Shown one piece after another: positions 62,079 to 64,000 of a DNA stretch of 64,000 nucleotides (positions within the stretch are counted from its first letter, which is position 1; each line of letters begins with the position of its first letter). The translations under genes and the position numbers were made by a program. The notes beneath the pieces were generated by a model. That model made no database searches. It was not told the origin of the DNA and saw nothing but the letters and a program-made list of their open reading frames with translations. The DNA lies in NCBI GenBank assembly GCA_900759565.1, contig CAAEVV010000027.1, positions 9,025 through 73,024 on the forward strand. The letters are read 5' to 3'. The DNA comes from an uncultured Collinsella sp. Lineage in GTDB: Bacteria; Actinomycetota; Coriobacteriia; Coriobacteriales; Coriobacteriaceae.

Positions 62079-62124
62079 TACATGCAAGTGAGCGTTCAAG
62101 GGGGTTGCGGCCCCCTTTTTCGTG
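62056..62124 (+). repeat. Direct repeat copy 1 (tRNA-Leu 3' end plus terminator)
   Basis: 69 bases starting in the T-loop (TTCGAGTCTCGCC...) and ending after the terminator (…TTTTTCGTG). It recurs at 62184-62252 with two mismatches (G/A at two places). Typical form of an attachment-site duplication at a tRNA 3' end. Confidence 0.9.
62100..62120 (+). terminator. Terminator of tRNA-Leu
   Basis: GGGGG, loop TTGCGG, CCCCC, TTTTT. The second repeat copy has a GAGGG/CCCCC version of the same hairpin at about 62228-62248. Confidence 0.85.
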
Positions 62125-62183
62125 CCGAACTCGCGTGAGGGCGCCGCGCGTCCGAAGCCCGGGGCTTCGCGAAGCGAAGGCCC

Positions 62184-62252
62184 TTCGAGTCTCGCCTCGG
62201 GCACCATACATGCAAGTGAACGTTCAAGAGGGTTGCGGCCCCCTTTTTCGTG
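62184..62252 (+). repeat. Direct repeat copy 2 (truncated tRNA-Leu 3' end)
   Basis: Same 69 bases as 62056-62124, offset 128. It contains only the last 23 bases of a tRNA, with no 5' part before it; the preceding 59 bases (62125-62183) are unrelated GC-rich sequence. It is either an attachment-site scar or the remains of a second tRNA-Leu gene. Confidence 0.85.
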
Positions 62253-62310
62253 TACGTAATGTGATAACGCGCTGTACGTGTTATTATTCGCAAGGCGTTG
62301 TTCCCGCAAT

Positions 62311-62340
62311 GCCCTAAAGAGGAACCCGAGGGTTCCCACC
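62311..62340 (+). promoter_or_regulatory. Structured leader element upstream of infC
   Basis: GGAACC-CGAG-GGTTCC hairpin at about 62319-62333, followed by CACCTTTTGG. It lies in the 390-base stretch between tRNA-Leu and infC and is probably part of the long 5' leader of the IF3-L35-L20 operon, which in many bacteria is controlled by L20. I cannot assign it to a known leader family. Confidence 0.35.
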
Positions 62341-62416
62341 TTTTGGCGCCAATGAGCAGCTGACTGGTCATACAACTTAGATTCCCTTCCTCAAATCGAG
62401 GAACTCTATGTGTACG

Positions 62417-62449
62417 ACCTGGTTGCTGAGAAGCGCCGGGTTATTTTTT
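62417..62449 (+). terminator. Attenuator-like terminator before infC
   Basis: ACCTGG (62417-62422) pairs with CCGGGT (62436-62441), inner GCT-GAGA-AGC stem, then TTATTTTTTA. It stands just before the infC ribosome site, so it should stop transcription unless refolded: a leader attenuator, as expected for an autogenously controlled infC operon. Confidence 0.65.
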
Positions 62450-62468
62450 ATGAATGGAGGTAGGGAAA

Positions 62469-63023
62469 ATAGCTAAGTCTGATGACACCCGCATCAACGA
62501 CGAGATCACTGCATCTTCGTGCCGTTTGATTGGCGTCGATGGCTCTCAGCTCGGCCTGTTCGCCATCCGCGATGCCCAGCGCGTCGCCGACGATCAGGGT
62601 CTCGACCTAGTCGAGATCGCTCCCAACGCGGAGCCGCCGGTCTGCAAGGTCATGGACTACGGTAAGTTCAAGTACCAGCAGGCCATGAAGGCCAAGGCTG
62701 CTCGTAAGAACCAGTCCAAGGTCGAGGTCAAGGAAATGAAGTTCCGACCCAAGATCGACGTTGGCGACTACGAGACCAAGAAGGGCCACGTTCTGCGTTT
62801 CCTCAAGAAGGGCGCACGCGTTAAGATCACCATCATGTTCCGCGGCCGTGAGATGGCTCACCCGGAGCAGGGCCTTAACGTTCTCGAGCGTCTCGCCGAG
62901 GATCTCAAGCCTTACGCTACGGTCGAGTCCAAGCCTAAGATGGAAGGCCGTAACATGCTTATGCTGCTCGCCCCGATTAAGGGCGCCTTCGATGAGGATA
63001 AAGCGGCAAGCGATACCAAGTAA
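62469..63023 (+). CDS. infC: Translation initiation factor IF-3, probable AUA start
   Basis: About 184 residues. N-domain DDTRINDEI, linker with KFKYQQAMKAKAARKNQ, C-domain VKEMKFRPKIDVGDYETK and KITIMFRGREM. IF3 checks start codons on the 30S subunit. The only good ribosome site, GGAGGT (62456-62461), is 7 bases before ATA 62469; an ATG at 62454 in the same frame overlaps that site and has none of its own. AUU-type rare starts are known for infC and allow IF3 to repress itself, so AUA is the likely start. If ATG is used, the protein has five more residues. Confidence 0.93.
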   Translation: MAKSDDTRINDEITASSCRLIGVDGSQLGLFAIRDAQRVADDQGLDLVEIAPNAEPPVCKVMDYGKFKYQQAMKAKAARKNQSKVEVKEMKFRPKIDVGDYETKKGHVLRFLKKGARVKITIMFRGREMAHPEQGLNVLERLAEDLKPYATVESKPKMEGRNMLMLLAPIKGAFDEDKAASDTK

Positions 63024-63055
63024 CTAGTGTTCTGTAACCGATTAAGGAGTATTTC

Positions 63056-63247
63056 ATGCCTAAGATGAAGTCCCACAGCGGCACCAAGAAGCGTTTCCGC
63101 AAGACTGGTACCGGCAAGCTTATGCGCGCCAAGGCTTTCAAGAGCCACATCCTGAGCAAGAAGTCCACCAAGCGTAAGCGTGGCTTCCGTCAGGAGACCG
63201 AGATCGCCGCTGCCGACCGCAAGGTCATCAAGTCGCGTCTCGCCTAA
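63056..63247 (+). CDS. rpmI: 50S ribosomal protein L35
   Basis: 63 residues, strongly basic. [21 protein letters not shown] and [12 protein letters not shown] are diagnostic. AAGGAG precedes ATG. Second gene of the infC operon; part of the large ribosomal subunit. Confidence 0.97.
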   Translation: MPKMKSHSGTKKRFRKTGTGKLMRAKAFKSHILSKKSTKRKRGFRQETEIAAADRKVIKSRLA

Positions 63248-63293
63248 GTTCGCGTTCCCGTTTTTCGTTTTACCGTCTAGGAGTTGATAGAAC

Positions 63294-63653
63294 ATGGCAC
63301 GTATTAAGCGCGCTGTTGCCGCCAAGAAGAAGCGCCGTACCGTTATGCATCGTGCGAAGGGTTACTACGGTGCCGCTTCGCGTACTTACAAGCATGCTAA
63401 AGAGCAGGTCCAGCACTCCCTGCAGTATCAGTATCGTGATCGCCGCAACAAGAAGCGCGAGATCCGTTCTCTCTGGATCACCCGTATCAACGCTGCTGCT
63501 CGCCTGAACGACATCTCTTACTCTCAGTTCATGCACGGCCTGAAGGTTGCCGGCATCGAGCTCGACCGCAAGGTCCTGGCTCAGATGGCTTACGAGGACA
63601 TCGAGTCCTTCAACGAGCTGGCTACCATCGCCAAGAAGGCTCTCGAGGCCTAA
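63294..63653 (+). CDS. rplT: 50S ribosomal protein L20
   Basis: 119 residues. MARIKRAVAAKKKRR, AKGYYGAASRTYKHA, RDRRNKKREIRSLWITRINAA and GLKVAGIELDRKVLAQMA are typical. L20 is an assembly protein of the large subunit and a repressor of this operon in several bacteria. GGAG precedes ATG. Confidence 0.97.
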   Translation: MARIKRAVAAKKKRRTVMHRAKGYYGAASRTYKHAKEQVQHSLQYQYRDRRNKKREIRSLWITRINAAARLNDISYSQFMHGLKVAGIELDRKVLAQMAYEDIESFNELATIAKKALEA

Positions 63654-63673
63654 TAGATTCTCTTGAATCGCTA

Positions 63674-63710
63674 GGGGAGTGTCGCGTTGTGCGCGGCGCT
63701 CCCTCTTTTT
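63674..63710 (+). terminator. Terminator of the infC-rpmI-rplT operon
   Basis: GGGGAGTGTCGCG pairs with CGCGGCGCTCCC across TTGTG and is followed by TCTTTTT. Confidence 0.88.
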
Positions 63711-64000
63711 ATCTGAAGCGCGGTTTACATTGCTAAAAGCGCGGGTAGATAAACACTTACAGGTGACCGATCTCTATATATTCCTGAACCAAAGGGTCAT
63801 CATCTGATGCGTGCGGAAGATCCGCACCAGTCTTTCTATTACCTATAGAAAGCAATATGTTGTGTAGGACTTGTGAAGAGTGGAATTGACGTCCCACAGA
63901 GCTTCGCGGTCTGGCAATATATCTCCTTGCCGCGCGGCCCGGTGGAACCGGATCAGCCGCGGGGCGTGCACCTTGAGAACCGGATACTGCGAGGATGGAC
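63711..64000 (+). promoter_or_regulatory. Probable leader of an rRNA operon (gene-free 290 bases)
   Basis: No ORF. The end (GCACCTTGAGAACCGGATAC, 63966-63985) resembles the TTGAGAAC boxA-type element found just before 16S rRNA in Actinobacteria, and the GC-rich stems before it fit an rrn leader. The 16S gene would begin soon beyond the edge. A TTGACG lies near 63885 but no well-spaced -10 was found. Confidence 0.45.
63811..63852. other. Two consecutive perfect small hairpins in gene-free DNA
   Basis: GTGCGGA-AGA-TCCGCAC at 63811-63827 and CTTTCTAT-TACCT-ATAGAAAG at 63832-63852. They lie upstream of the presumed rRNA leader and hold no gene; they may be operators or part of an RNA. Confidence 0.45.

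Overview
The window looks like a chromosomal segment of a high-GC, Gram-positive gut anaerobe of the Coriobacteriia, most like Collinsella. This is inferred from gene content and base composition, not from a 16S match. Supporting traits are an electron-bifurcating-type lactate dehydrogenase with EtfB and EtfA, a bacterial Elp3, a long fused PurL, a RecJ-helicase fusion, a bile-acid-symporter-family protein, strong AGGAGG-type ribosome binding sites and frequent GTG starts. It is mostly core chromosome. I see no prophage, insertion sequence or CRISPR array.

Layout. 1-2410: an iron-containing alcohol dehydrogenase (cut by the left edge) and an aldehyde dehydrogenase. 2411-2760: a compact locus that looks like a type I toxin-antitoxin module, with a 27-residue membrane peptide, its SD in a hairpin and an antisense promoter. 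2836-5883: HIRAN protein, small acidic protein, metallophosphoesterase and DUF2130 protein. 5958-10779 (minus): DUF3516-type helicase, TrmB and a methyltransferase, with a long inverted repeat between the first two. 11047-15538 (plus): XRE/DUF4097 membrane pair, Elp3 and a spermidine-synthase-like protein. 15568-21183 (minus): a three-gene module of TerB-N/TerB-C protein, BrxD-like ATPase and Lhr-like helicase, the best candidate for a poorly described DNA-processing or defence system. 21272-25251 (minus): DUF554 protein and a run of small exported proteins of unknown function. 25598-29223 (plus): lactate/glycolate-type FAD oxidase, EtfB and ferredoxin-EtfA. 29220-34787: HD hydrolase, AzlCD, KDG permease, diguanylate cyclase and DMT exporter. 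34887-43160: PurL, CPA2 antiporter, a six-unit palindrome array with an exact 62-bp phase, an SDR and homoserine dehydrogenase. 43414-49713: a complete branched-chain amino acid ABC transporter with two tandem binding proteins. 49890-52397: CutC, DUF4931 and a bile acid:sodium symporter family protein. 52672-60168: RecJ-helicase fusion, Rel, MBL-fold hydrolase and class II aldolase. 60519-63653: transglutaminase-like protein, tRNA-Leu(CAA) with a duplicated 3' end, and infC-rpmI-rplT behind an attenuator-like leader. The last 290 bases look like the leader of an rRNA operon that begins beyond the edge.

How genes work together. The LDH-Etf trio should couple lactate oxidation to NAD and ferredoxin. 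The Liv genes form one importer. TerB-N and the ATPase overlap by 8 bp and are probably co-translated. infC-rpmI-rplT is the conserved IF3/L35/L20 operon, here with a probable AUA start for IF3. Several intergenic regions carry long palindromes that are not simple terminators and may be mobile or REP-like repeats.
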